From an uncultured Oscillospiraceae bacterium (lineage in GTDB: Bacteria > Bacillota > Clostridia > Oscillospirales > Oscillospiraceae): DNA of 26,435 nucleotides. The notes under the pieces are model-generated. The model was not told where the DNA came from and did no database searches. It worked only from the letters and a program-made list of their open reading frames with translations. Positions 1 through 7,071 of this stretch are shown in pieces. Both the position numbers and the translations under genes were made by a program. The stretch covers positions 1 to 26,435 of the forward strand of contig CAKTQE010000027.1 of assembly GCA_934593275.1 (NCBI GenBank), written 5' to 3'. Position 1 is the stretch's first letter; each line of letters begins with the position of its first letter.

Positions 1-479
1 GAAAAGCCGGTATGCTCCCCGATCTCCCGGGAGGATTCCAGGTACCAGTACCGGCACAGGAACACATTTCGCTCCACCGTGTTCAGCTCTCCCAGAAAGC
101 GATTCACCGCCCCCAGGGTCTCCCGGCGGATCAGGTCACTTTCCAGCGACCCAGCCCCGGAAACGCAGTCCTTTAGCTCCTCCAACGCCAACTCCATCTG
201 ACAGCCGCCCCGCTTCATGGCCCGGTTTCTGCGCCATCGGTCAATGGAAAGATTTCGGGTGATCCGGCCCAAAAACGCGGAAAAGGGCGAGGGCCTTGTA
301 GGGGGAATGGCATTCCAGGCCGAAAGCCAGGTATCACTGACACACTCCTCCGCGTCCTCCATATTTTCCAGCACATGAAAAGCGATTGAATGACAATAAG
401 GACCATATTTAACGGCAGTCTCCCCGATGGCCTGCTCTGAGCGGGAAAAATACAGATTCAAAATCTGCTCATCCTCCAT
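1..479 (-). CDS. ECF-family RNA polymerase sigma factor (partial, 3' end off window)
   Basis: The reverse strand is open from the ATG at 477-479 to the window edge, giving about 159 residues without a stop. Region 2 is recognisable: a Y-G-x-Y-C segment, then ENMEDAEECVSDTWLSAWN, then FLGRITRNLSIDRWRR. Region 4 begins near LNTVERNVFLCRYWY and runs into the start of the helix-turn-helix (SSREIGEHTG), where the window ends. This is the arrangement of ECF sigma-70 factors, which direct RNA polymerase to stress- or signal-specific promoters. The start is fixed by an AGGAGGT ribosome binding site about 7 bases upstream. An ECF-like promoter lies just upstream, suggesting autoregulation. An anti-sigma partner, if any, would lie outside the window. 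Family assignment is secure; the regulon is unknown. Confidence 0.9.
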   Translation of the reverse strand, partial: MEDEQILNLYFSRSEQAIGETAVKYGPYCHSIAFHVLENMEDAEECVSDTWLSAWNAIPPTRPSPFSAFLGRITRNLSIDRWRRNRAMKRGGCQMELALEELKDCVSGAGSLESDLIRRETLGAVNRFLGELNTVERNVFLCRYWYLESSREIGEHTGF

Positions 480-512
480 CTCAGGCACCTCCTTTCTTTC
501 TCTTCACCTATC

Positions 513-540
513 ATAACGCAAAACAGGTGAAAGTGTTGCA
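513..540 (-). promoter_or_regulatory. Possible ECF-type promoter of the sigma factor gene
   Basis: Read on the minus strand this is TGCAAC, a 16-base spacer, then CGTTAT. It ends about 34 bases before the sigma factor ATG. The layout resembles the sigma-W-like consensus TGAAAC-N16-CGTA. A housekeeping reading (TATGAT as -10) is possible, but no good -35 accompanies it. Autoregulation is inferred. Confidence 0.45.
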
Positions 541-835
541 TCTTTTTAAAATTTTTTGCATATAAGAAAAAGGAGGTCCTGAAAGCCATCGCACAAACGG
601 GCAAAGCGTAGAACGAAGTTGAACGTCACAAAAACCAGGGATGTAAAGGTTCAACCCGATGTGAGGGCGGCAATCTGCCACCCGCCACGTATCGAATACA
701 ACCTGTTCGGTTGAACGGTACCACCCGATACACGGAACAATGTAGCGGCGTTGACCCAACGCCATCCAGCCCCGGCGAGGGGCTGGCACCGTTGCAAATA
801 TAACCTGTTAGGTTGAACGGAACCATCTCCCGACA

Positions 836-960
836 TGTCATTCCGAGCGGAGTGAAACGGAGTCGAGGAATCTTCCCAAGTAGCAAGTTTTATCTTGTGG
901 TGGTCCATTATCCCACGTGGTGGATTCCTCCACTCCGCTTGCGCTACGGTCGGAATGACA
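836..960. repeat. MITE-like imperfect inverted repeat element
   Basis: The element starts with TGTCATTCCGA and ends with TCGGAATGACA, an exact 11-base terminal inverted repeat about 125 bp apart. The complementarity continues inward imperfectly (GCGGAGT... against ...CACTCCGC, and GAGGAATC against GATTCCTC). It has no coding capacity. A half copy of the same right end lies at 25909-25945. This is consistent with a non-autonomous mobile or folding element; no target duplication was clearly seen. Confidence 0.6.
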
Positions 961-1095
961 ATGGGGTTGCGTTTCTACGGATTCGCCTACAGTTTCTGGA
1001 ATACTTTACGCCGCCCCGCGGGCCTCATCAGTCAGGGCTACGCCCTGCCAGCTTCCCCGGCGGGGAAGCTTTTGTACCGTGTATCGGGTGGTACC

Positions 1096-1302
1096 CCCAC
1101 TGTAGCGGCGGCAATCTGCCGCCATTGGCCGTAAGGCCACTCGTTGGACGTTCGTATCCGTAGCATCCCACGGTGCCAGCCCCTCGCCGGGGCTGGAGTG
1201 GCGTTGGGTCAACGCCGCTACATTATTCCGTATATGGGGTAATACCATTCAATCGCACAGGTTGTATTTGCCACGTGGCGGGCGGCAGGTTGCCGCCCCT
1301 AC
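1096..1302. repeat. Long direct repeat, copy A (partner at 26182-26388)
   Basis: This 207-base block reappears at 26182-26388 in the same orientation and with the same overall length. Its first 75 or so bases are identical in both copies. Scattered differences follow (for example the loop of the GCCAGCCCC hairpin and the stretch around 1230-1255). It contains at least three GC-rich palindromes and ends in a GGCGGCA-ggt-TGCCGCC hairpin. Confidence 0.85.
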
Positions 1303-1438
1303 GATACATTTGTTGCAAATTACCGTTTATTGAACGTGTCTATCATGGTTTTGCGTCCGTAATGTGTGAAAAATCCAGGAAAATAACAACCTGTTTGGAG
1401 GCACGGAACCACCTAATACATGCTTCATTGTCCATTTT

Positions 1439-1483
1439 AAACAGCCGCAGTTCCCCCATATCAAAGGGAAACTGCGGCTGTTT
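1439..1483 (-). terminator. Hairpin terminator downstream of the alaX-like gene
   Basis: AAACAGCCGCAGTTCCC at 1439-1455 pairs with GGGAAACTGCGGCTGTTT at 1466-1483 around a 10-base loop. It begins 7 bases beyond the stop codon of the minus-strand gene. The U-tract on that strand is short (UUU); the plus strand reads TTTGCTTTCTT, so it may act in both directions. Confidence 0.65.
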
Positions 1484-1489
1484 GCTTTC

Positions 1490-2671
1490 TTACAATTCCA
1501 TCTCCCGGAAGTCTTTTTCCCGGAAGAATGCTTCAATGGCTTCTTTTCCGGCGGAGAGCTTTCCCTGCTGGAAGTTGGGTTTGCCGCCGCCGCGGCCATT
1601 AAGGGCGGCGGTCAGTTCTTTGTTGAGGCTGCGCAGGTCGCCGCCGGGGAGGGACAGGCAGTAGCCGGTGCCGTCCGGGGTCAGGGAGAATCCGGCGGTG
1701 ATGCCGCCGGTTTTGGAGGCGGCCAGGTCGGTAAGCATCCGAAGGCTGTCGGGGGTCAGGTCCTGGGCAAAGAAGAAGCAGTTGCCCAGGCCCTCCATGG
1801 AGACCGCCTGTAGGGCAAAAAGCTGCCGCTCCAAGGCCCCTGCCCGCATTTTTAGGCCGTTCACGGTGTCCCAGACCTGTTGGGCGGCCTGGGCGGTCTG
1901 GGTGATCTGGGCGGAGAACAGGTGAGATATCTGCCGGTTTTGCTCAAAAACCTGGTTTACCAGCCGGAACGCCGCCACGCCCGCCGCCATTTCGATGCGG
2001 GTGCCTCCACGGCAGGGGACGGCGGTCATCAGTTTGATCAGGCCGATTTCCCCCGTGGCCTTTACGTGGGTGCCGCAGCAGGCACAGATGTCGTATCCCG
2101 GCACCTCTACAATACGCACCGGCCAGGGCAAGGCCCGCTTGGTCCGGTAGGGAAGCCGTTCCAGTTCTTCCGGCGCAGGGGTGTAGATTTTCAGGGAGAT
2201 GTTCCGCCAGATGGCTTCGTTGGCCTCCGCCTCGATTTCCGGCAGCATCTGCTGGGGGATCACCGCGTCAAAATCAATGACGATGCCCGTTTCATTCATA
2301 TGGAAGCCCGTATTGTGGCAGCCATAGCGTCGGTGGAGGATGCCGGAGACGATATGCTCTCCCGAATGCTGCTGCATCCGCAGAAAACGGAGGTCGTAGT
2401 CAATTTTACCGTGAACCGCTGCCCCCACTTCCAAGGGTCCGTCACACAGGTGGATGATTTTCTCTCCCCGCTCCCGGGTATCTTGCACCCGGACGGTGTT
2501 CAGTCTGCCGGTATCTCCGGCCTGACCGCCGCCTAAGGGATAAAAGGCCGTGCGGTCCAATACCACCTCATAGCCCCCCTCCACCGGGGTGCAGGACAGG
2601 CACCGGGCCTCAAATTCGGACAAATGGCTGTCTGTGTAATAAATTTTTTCGGTTGTCATAACTTCTGACAT
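1490..2671 (-). CDS. Alanyl-tRNA editing protein, AlaX type with DHHA1 domain
   Basis: The 393-residue product is a free-standing relative of the editing half of alanyl-tRNA synthetase. Such proteins hydrolyse mischarged Ser- or Gly-tRNA(Ala) in the cytosol. The N-terminal part (about 10-90) is the AlaRS-like beta-barrel with RTAFYPLGGGQAGDTG. The metal site is visible as H102-x3-H106 (QHSGEH) and C198-x3-H202 (CCGTH). The C-terminal 110 residues look like a DHHA1 domain ending with GRGGGKPNFQQG. That length fits the long AlaX class. The start is ambiguous between M1 and M6: a GGGAGG sits only about 2 bases before the first ATG, and the second ATG is 15 bases further on. The gene stands alone, is transcribed from a near-consensus promoter at 2728-2756, and is divergent from the phospholipase-like gene. 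Confidence 0.9.
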   Translation of the reverse strand: MSEVMTTEKIYYTDSHLSEFEARCLSCTPVEGGYEVVLDRTAFYPLGGGQAGDTGRLNTVRVQDTRERGEKIIHLCDGPLEVGAAVHGKIDYDLRFLRMQQHSGEHIVSGILHRRYGCHNTGFHMNETGIVIDFDAVIPQQMLPEIEAEANEAIWRNISLKIYTPAPEELERLPYRTKRALPWPVRIVEVPGYDICACCGTHVKATGEIGLIKLMTAVPCRGGTRIEMAAGVAAFRLVNQVFEQNRQISHLFSAQITQTAQAAQQVWDTVNGLKMRAGALERQLFALQAVSMEGLGNCFFFAQDLTPDSLRMLTDLAASKTGGITAGFSLTPDGTGYCLSLPGGDLRSLNKELTAALNGRGGGKPNFQQGKLSAGKEAIEAFFREKDFREMEL

Positions 2672-2692
2672 TCCCTCCCGTTTTCTTTGCCA

Positions 2693-2711
2693 TTTCCCGG
2701 GAACCGGGAAA
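2693..2711. promoter_or_regulatory. Inverted repeat TTTCCCGG-N3-CCGGGAAA in alaX leader
   Basis: A perfect 8-base inverted repeat with a 3-base spacer lies 10-28 bases downstream of the expected alaX-like transcription start. Its core TTCCCGGGAA recurs at 2811-2820 across the divergent region, and a related site is at 5053-5066. It could be an operator or an mRNA hairpin. Only the pattern is seen. Confidence 0.45.
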
Positions 2712-2727
2712 AAAATCTCGTTTTTTT

Positions 2728-2756
2728 ATTATAACACATTCCGTTCTACATTGCAA
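2728..2756 (-). promoter_or_regulatory. Sigma-A type promoter of the alaX-like gene
   Basis: On the minus strand TTGCAA (2751-2756) is followed by a 17-base spacer and a perfect TATAAT (2728-2733). The gene starts about 57 bases downstream. Confidence 0.75.
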
Positions 2757-2809
2757 CGAGGGATGTGTAAGCGGCACGTAAGTCCCATTTTACAAAAAAA
2801 GGGCTGGTG

Positions 2810-2833
2810 TTTCCCGGGAAATTGCGCTACAAT
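2810..2833 (+). promoter_or_regulatory. Promoter region of phospholipase-like gene with palindrome in spacer
   Basis: TACAAT at 2828-2833 is a plausible -10 for the plus-strand gene; no good -35 is visible. The perfect 12-base palindrome TTTCCCGGGAAA (2810-2821) occupies the position of the -35/-10 spacer. A protein bound there would block polymerase, so repression is the simplest inference. Confidence 0.5.
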
Positions 2834-2868
2834 GTAAATATGTTAAGCTTATGTGAGGTGACTCTTCT

Positions 2869-3645
2869 ATGCCCTCTGCCTACGCCCATCTGCGTTTTGG
2901 CCGGGAGTCCATGTCCGATCTTCCCCCCAAGTATCGGGGTCTTGCCAAAGCCCTGGATCAGCTCTACCTGGTGGGGCTTCAGGGTCCGGACCCCCTGTTT
3001 TTTCATAACCCTCTGATGTCTGACCCCGTGGAGCGGCTGGGGCTTCAATGCCACGCCATGACGGGCAAGGAGTTCTTTGAAGCCGCCGTTGCCCGCTTTG
3101 AAAAAGCCCCCTCGGATGGGATGCTAGCCTATCTTTTTGGGGTTTTGTGCCACTATTGCCTGGACAAGCACTGCCACCCCCTGATCGACACCATGACCCA
3201 AAGCGGTGACCTGGACCACATAGAGCTGGAAACGGAATTCGACCGGTTTCTTCTGCAAAAGGACGGTCTGCTGCCTCTGCGCCGCCAGCCCATTTCCGGC
3301 TCTCTGGCCCTGACCCGGGGTGGCCGGGCCACTGCTGCCAGTCTCTACCCGGACCTGCGCCCCGCCGCCTTTGGCTGGGGGCTTCGGAACATGTCCAACA
3401 TCTACCGGGTGGCCGCCTCCCGAAACCGGAAATTTGCAAAAATGCTCCTGGGTCTGGGAGGCCGCCGGGGCCGGGCGTTCCTGATGACCACAGGTCCCAA
3501 CCCCCAATATGCCCACCTGGACCAGCCCCTGCTGGAATGCTACAACCAGGCCCGGGCCGCTTTCCCCGCCATGGCCCTGGCCCTGGCCAACAGAATTGAA
3601 AACAAGCAGCCTCTGGAAGAAGGCTTTGAAGCCAATTTTGATTAA
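2869..3645 (+). CDS. Zinc-dependent phospholipase C family protein
   Basis: The 258-residue protein matches the Zn_dep_PLPC fold: the typical N-terminus MPSAYAHLRFG with H7, then GLQGPDPLFFHNP with D41, H62, and the helix LFGVLCHYCLDKHCHPLID carrying H95, D99 and H103. These are the expected zinc ligands. There is no signal peptide, unlike secreted clostridial alpha-toxin-type enzymes, so it is probably cytosolic, and its substrate is unknown. This intracellular subgroup is common in Firmicutes. The ATG follows a GAGGTG ribosome binding site with about 7 bases spacing. It is followed 59 bases later by an MFS carrier gene with no clear terminator between them, so the two may be co-transcribed. 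Confidence 0.8.
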   Translation: MPSAYAHLRFGRESMSDLPPKYRGLAKALDQLYLVGLQGPDPLFFHNPLMSDPVERLGLQCHAMTGKEFFEAAVARFEKAPSDGMLAYLFGVLCHYCLDKHCHPLIDTMTQSGDLDHIELETEFDRFLLQKDGLLPLRRQPISGSLALTRGGRATAASLYPDLRPAAFGWGLRNMSNIYRVAASRNRKFAKMLLGLGGRRGRAFLMTTGPNPQYAHLDQPLLECYNQARAAFPAMALALANRIENKQPLEEGFEANFD

Positions 3646-3647
3646 GG

Positions 3648-3683
3648 AAGCTTCTGACACCATAAAAATGTCAAAAGCTCCGT
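3648..3683. other. Intergenic stem-loop between phospholipase-like and MFS genes
   Basis: GGAAGCTTCTGACA pairs, with one bulge, with TGTCAAAAGCTCC. No U-tract follows, so it is more likely an mRNA-processing or stabilising hairpin than a terminator. The evidence is weak. Confidence 0.3.
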
Positions 3684-3704
3684 AAATAGGAAAGGACGAA
3701 ACCC

Positions 3705-4991
3705 ATGAATACGAAATTCCGCCTGACCCCCCTGGAAAAAAGCTGGATACTCTACGATGTGGGCAATTCCGCGTTTGTTTTGCTGGTATCCACCCTGTTC
3801 CCCATTTATTTTAACTACCTGGCCACCTCTGCCGGACTCAACGAGAGCCAATATCTGGCATTCTGGGGCTATGCCGGTTCCGTTGCCACACTGCTGGTTG
3901 CCTTTATCGGACCCATCTGCGGCACTCTGGCAGACCAGAGCGGTTTTAAAAAGAAGCTGTTTCTCATTTCCATGCTGGCCGGTGTCCTGGGCTGCGTGGG
4001 ACTCAGTGCCGCCTGGAGCTGGCTGTCTTTCCTGGTGATTTACGTATTGGCCAAGGTGGGCTACTCCTCCAGCCAGGTGTTTTACGATGCCATGCTGCCG
4101 GAAATCACCGGAGAAGACCGGATGGACAACGTATCCTCCATGGGCTATGCCTACGGCTATATTGGCTCCGTTATTCCCTTTGTGCTGTGCCTGGTGCTGG
4201 TGCTGTTCGGCGGCAAAATAGGCCTTTCCATGACCACCGCCATGGCCCTGTCCTTTATTCTGGTGGCCCTGTGGTGGTTGGGCTGCACCCTGCCCCTGCT
4301 CAAATCCTACCGTCAGAAAGCCTGTGTAGACCGGGGGGACCGGCCCATCCGGGACACTTTCCGGCAGCTGGGCCGGACGTTCCGGGACGCCAGCCACGAA
4401 AAGCACATTTTCCTCTACCTGTTCTCCTTCTTCTTCTTCATTGACGGCGTTTACACCATCATCGATATGGCCACTGCCTACGGCACCGCCCTGGGCCTGG
4501 ACAGCACCGGTCTGCTTCTGGCCCTGCTGGTGACCCAGATCGTGGCTTTCCCCTGCGCCATTCTCTTTGGCAGGCTCTCTGCCGTGGCCGATACCGGCAA
4601 GCTCATTAAAATGTGCATCATTGCCTACACCGGCATTACCCTCTTTGCGGTGTTCCTCAAATCCCAGTGGCAGTTCTGGCTGCTGGCGGTGCTGGTGGGC
4701 ATGTTCCAGGGGGGCATCCAGGCCCTGAGCCGGTCCTACCTGGGCAAAATCATCCCCCCGGAGCGCAGCGGCGAATACTTTGGCCTCATGGACATCTGCG
4801 GCAAGGGTGCCGCTTTCCTGGGTACCACCCTGATTGCCGTCATCAGCCAGCTTACCGCCGGCACCACCGTCCACATTTTCGGCCAGGAGCTGCAAAACGA
4901 AAGCATCGCCGTGGGCGCGCTGGTCATCCTCTTCGCCATCGGCTACATCCTGTTCCACAAGGCAGACAAACTCAATAAAGCACGCATGTAA
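3705..4991 (+). CDS. MFS transporter of the UMF1 (Atg22-like) family
   Basis: The 428-residue protein is strongly hydrophobic, with about 12 membrane segments. It begins with the UMF1 hallmark LEKSWILYDVGNSAFVLL. The first half contains the MFS loop motif GTLADQSGFKKK after helix 2, and the second half repeats a similar loop (FGRLSAVADTGKL). The family is related to fungal Atg22 vacuolar amino-acid effluxers. Bacterial members are uncharacterised carriers, so the substrate is not predictable here. The start is supported by AGGAAAGGA about 8 bases upstream. The gene ends in an intrinsic terminator at 4999-5037. It is probably in an operon with the preceding phospholipase-like gene. Confidence 0.85.
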   Translation: MNTKFRLTPLEKSWILYDVGNSAFVLLVSTLFPIYFNYLATSAGLNESQYLAFWGYAGSVATLLVAFIGPICGTLADQSGFKKKLFLISMLAGVLGCVGLSAAWSWLSFLVIYVLAKVGYSSSQVFYDAMLPEITGEDRMDNVSSMGYAYGYIGSVIPFVLCLVLVLFGGKIGLSMTTAMALSFILVALWWLGCTLPLLKSYRQKACVDRGDRPIRDTFRQLGRTFRDASHEKHIFLYLFSFFFFIDGVYTIIDMATAYGTALGLDSTGLLLALLVTQIVAFPCAILFGRLSAVADTGKLIKMCIIAYTGITLFAVFLKSQWQFWLLAVLVGMFQGGIQALSRSYLGKIIPPERSGEYFGLMDICGKGAAFLGTTLIAVISQLTAGTTVHIFGQELQNESIAVGALVILFAIGYILFHKADKLNKARM

Positions 4992-4998
4992 GTTTCCA

Positions 4999-5037
4999 GC
5001 GGGGTTTCCTTTGGGGAAGCCCCGCCTGTTTCTTTTG
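4999..5037 (+). terminator. Intrinsic terminator after the MFS gene
   Basis: GCGGGGTTTCC at 4999-5009 pairs with GGAAGCCCCGC at 5015-5025 and is followed by CTGTTTCTTTT. It starts 8 bases after the stop codon. Confidence 0.85.
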
Positions 5038-5048
5038 AATGTCCCCGG

Positions 5049-5077
5049 TTGCTTTCCCTGGGGAAATGTGGTAAAAT
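5049..5077 (+). promoter_or_regulatory. Promoter of ydcF-like/M42 operon with embedded inverted repeat
   Basis: TTGCTT (5049-5054), a 17-base spacer and TAAAAT (5072-5077) form a good promoter about 31 bases before the ATG. Overlapping the -35 and spacer is TTTCCC-TG-GGGAAA (5053-5066), a relative of the palindrome at 2810-2821, which has the same position in its promoter. Confidence 0.65.
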
Positions 5078-5107
5078 GTGGGGAACTAATTTTTACCGGG
5101 AGGTTCT

Positions 5108-5890
5108 ATGAAACAGCCTAAAACACCCCGGCTGTGGCCCTTGGGGCTGCTGGTGCCTTTGGGGATCATTTATTATTTTTGTAAATTCGTTTTACCGGGC
5201 TACAGCTTTACGGCTCTGGTGTGTCTGTGTCTGGCGGCAGTGATCCTTTTTTATACCGCCATGCCTTTCCTGGGGCAAAGCTTCCCAGGCCTTGCCAAAG
5301 TGCTGACCGTGGGCGTTACCGCCGTGCTTGTTTTGGGGTTTTGTGTCTGCGCCGTGACGGAAGCCCTGATCATCAAGGCCAGCTTCGGAGACCCCCAGGA
5401 ACAGGTGGACTATGTGGTGGTGCTGGGGGCCAAGGTGCGGGATGACGGCCCCTCCGTATCCCTGTGGGACCGCATTTATGCCGCCCGGGATTATCTGGAA
5501 GCCCACCCCCATACGGTGGCGGTACTCTCCGGCGGCAAGGGCAAGGACGAACCCATCAGCGAGGCCCAGTGCATGTTTACAGAGCTTCTGGCCCTGGGCA
5601 TTGAGCCGGGGCGGCTGTGGCAGGAGGATAAAGCGGAGTCCACCTGGGAAAACATCTGCTTCAGCCTGGATTTGATTCAAAAGGAAACCGGGACCAGACC
5701 CCAGAAAATTGGGGTACTGTCCAGTGAATACCACTTGTTCCGGGCCAGTCTCTTTGCCAAAAAGAACCAGGTGGAATTTGTGGGCATCCCCGCCAGGACT
5801 TCCCATCTGTCCCAGCGGATCAACCATTTTATGCGGGAAGTCGCCGGTGTATGGCATTATATTTTATTGGGAGGAAACTACAGTGATTGA
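5108..5890 (+). CDS. YdcF/DUF218 family membrane protein
   Basis: The 260-residue protein has three hydrophobic segments in its first 85 residues (about 10-27, 33-53, 65-88). A DUF218 domain follows, recognisable by DYVVVLGAKVRDDGPS, the AVLSGGKGKDEPISEA motif, the acidic TWEN stretch and the GVLSSEYHLFRA motif. The family includes SanA, ElyC and YdcF, which are linked to envelope maintenance; their enzymatic activity is mostly undefined. The domain probably faces the outside, but topology is inferred. The ATG follows GGGAGGTTCT. The gene overlaps the M42 peptidase start by 8 bases, showing translational coupling. Confidence 0.85.
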   Translation: MKQPKTPRLWPLGLLVPLGIIYYFCKFVLPGYSFTALVCLCLAAVILFYTAMPFLGQSFPGLAKVLTVGVTAVLVLGFCVCAVTEALIIKASFGDPQEQVDYVVVLGAKVRDDGPSVSLWDRIYAARDYLEAHPHTVAVLSGGKGKDEPISEAQCMFTELLALGIEPGRLWQEDKAESTWENICFSLDLIQKETGTRPQKIGVLSSEYHLFRASLFAKKNQVEFVGIPARTSHLSQRINHFMREVAGVWHYILLGGNYSD

Positions 5891-6926
5891 CAGAAGCTAT
5901 GCGGATTTCGCCTGGTCCCAGACCCAGGCTCTATTAAGCATCGACTCCCCCTCCGGGTTTACATCCAAGGCGGCCCTCTGGGTCAAAGACGCCTTTGAGG
6001 CCCTGGGCTGCCCCGCCAGAATCACCGCAAAGGGCGGCGTTCTGGCAGAACTGGGTGGAACCGACAAAGAAAACGCCCTGCTGCTGGAAGCCCATACGGA
6101 CACCCTGGGGGCCATGGTCTGCCAGATCAAAGGAAACGGCAGACTGAAAATGACCAACCTGGGAGGGCTAAGTCCCAACAACGCCGAGGCGGAAAACGTT
6201 CGAATCTATACAAGGACCGGCAAGGTCTATGAGGGTACCTGCCAGCTGGCCGATGCCTCCGTCCATGTCAACGGTAATTACGCCGATACCAAGCGCAGCT
6301 TCGATACCATCGAGGTGGTGCTGGACGAGGAGGTCAAAAACGCCCAGGACGTGAAAAATCTGGATATTTCCGTAGGCGATGTGGTGTGCTTTGACCCCCG
6401 GACCCGCCGGACGGAAAAGGGCTATGTCAAGAGCCGGTTTTTAGATGACAAGCTCTCTGTGGGCATTTTGCTGGGCTTTGCCAAATTCCTGAAAGACAGC
6501 GGCATGACCCCGGAGCGGAAGCTCTACGCCCACATCACGGTCTATGAGGAAGTGGGCCACGGCGGCAGTGCCTCTGTCCCCCAGGGCGTGACGGAAGCCA
6601 TTTCCGTGGACATGGGCTGTGTGGGCGAGGGCCTGGACTGCACCGAGCGGCAGGTTTCCATCTGCGCCAAGGATTCCGGTGGTCCCTACAGCTATGAGGT
6701 GGTCTCCGGCCTGATTGAAGCCGCCAAGCGCACCGGGGCCGACTACGCCGTAGACGTTTATCCCCACTACGGCTCCGATGTAGAAGCCACCCTCCGGGCG
6801 GGCTACGACATCCGCCACGGACTCATCGGTGCCGGTGTCTACGCCTCCCACGGCTACGAGCGCAGCCACATGGACGGCATCTATAACACCCTGCTGGTCC
6901 TGAGCGGATACACCGGGGTCATTTAA
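5883..6926 (+). CDS. M42 family aminopeptidase
   Basis: I place the start at the GTG at 5883, because GGAGG lies 8 bases upstream inside the preceding gene; the open frame extends further 5' but there it overlaps coding sequence. The 347-residue product matches the M42 (glutamyl aminopeptidase/endoglucanase-like) dimetal peptidases. Visible ligands and catalytic residues are H71-x-D73 (EAHTDTLG), D188/D189 (FLDDKLSVG), E222-E223 (YEEVGHGGS), D243 (SVDMGC) and H329 (YERSH). The length is normal for the family. These cytosolic enzymes trim N-terminal residues from short peptides, usually as large tetrahedral assemblies. It is the last gene of a two-gene operon ending at the terminator at 6953-6997. 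Confidence 0.9.
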   Translation: MIDRSYADFAWSQTQALLSIDSPSGFTSKAALWVKDAFEALGCPARITAKGGVLAELGGTDKENALLLEAHTDTLGAMVCQIKGNGRLKMTNLGGLSPNNAEAENVRIYTRTGKVYEGTCQLADASVHVNGNYADTKRSFDTIEVVLDEEVKNAQDVKNLDISVGDVVCFDPRTRRTEKGYVKSRFLDDKLSVGILLGFAKFLKDSGMTPERKLYAHITVYEEVGHGGSASVPQGVTEAISVDMGCVGEGLDCTERQVSICAKDSGGPYSYEVVSGLIEAAKRTGADYAVDVYPHYGSDVEATLRAGYDIRHGLIGAGVYASHGYERSHMDGIYNTLLVLSGYTGVI

Positions 6927-6952
6927 TCAAAGATTTCTTAGGATGTTTCAAC

Positions 6953-6997
6953 CACCACCGGGAACGGCGCCAAAAGCCCTTCCCGGTGGTGCTTTTT
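6953..6997 (+). terminator. Intrinsic terminator after M42 peptidase
   Basis: CACCACCGGGAA at 6953-6964 pairs perfectly with TTCCCGGTGGTG at 6980-6991, followed by CTTTTT. Confidence 0.9.
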
Positions 6998-7002
6998 GCG
7001 CG

Positions 7003-7046
7003 GTAACAAAACCGTAATACCAAGAAGCCAATGGATATGGTATAAT
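7003..7046 (+). promoter_or_regulatory. Promoter of first two-component operon with possible direct repeat
   Basis: TATAAT at 7041-7046 is preceded by TG plus one base, an extended -10, with no good -35. GTAAC at 7003 and GTAAT at 7014 start 11 bases apart. That is the spacing used by OmpR/PhoB-type regulators, so this may be an autoregulatory site. The repeat is short. Confidence 0.5.
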
Positions 7047-7071
7047 ACAGGCAAAGAAAGGGGACGGTGCT

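Larger units (their letters stand above)
600..1310. repeat. Gene-free mosaic of GC-rich palindromic repeats (REP/BIME-like)
   Basis: This stretch holds no supportable gene. It is a patchwork of short palindromic units: GGCGGCA-atc-TGCCACC near 666, GGCGTTG-ACC-CAACGCC near 749, CCAGCCCC-ggcga-GGGGCTGG near 767 and again inverted near 1178, GGCGGCA-atc-TGCCGCC near 1108, and GCTTCCCC-GGC-GGGGAAGC near 1060. They are linked by recurring AACCTGTT-type and GGTTGAACGG-type connectors. The same units, in other orders and orientations, fill 25870-26395. Open frames here are only read-throughs of repeats. Function is unknown. They resemble REP/BIME elements in form, not in a recognised family. Confidence 0.8.

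Noticed and set aside
600..1310. Palindromic array as a possible CRISPR or integron
   Set aside because: Palindromes are irregularly spaced, of several types and in both orientations. No cas, integrase or attC-like organisation was found.
813..1664. Several open frames of 80-163 codons in the left repeat array
   Set aside because: They run through palindromic repeats, reappear with the repeats near 26058-26360, lack ribosome binding sites and change frame with repeat indels.
2810..2821. TTTCCCGGGAAA as a CcpA cre site
   Set aside because: It lacks the cre core TGNAANCGNTNNCA and is a different palindrome.
3642..4958. 438-codon minus-strand open frame
   Set aside because: It is antisense to the UMF1 transporter and rich in His/Gln/Gly without hydrophobic pattern, so it is a shadow of the GC-rich gene.
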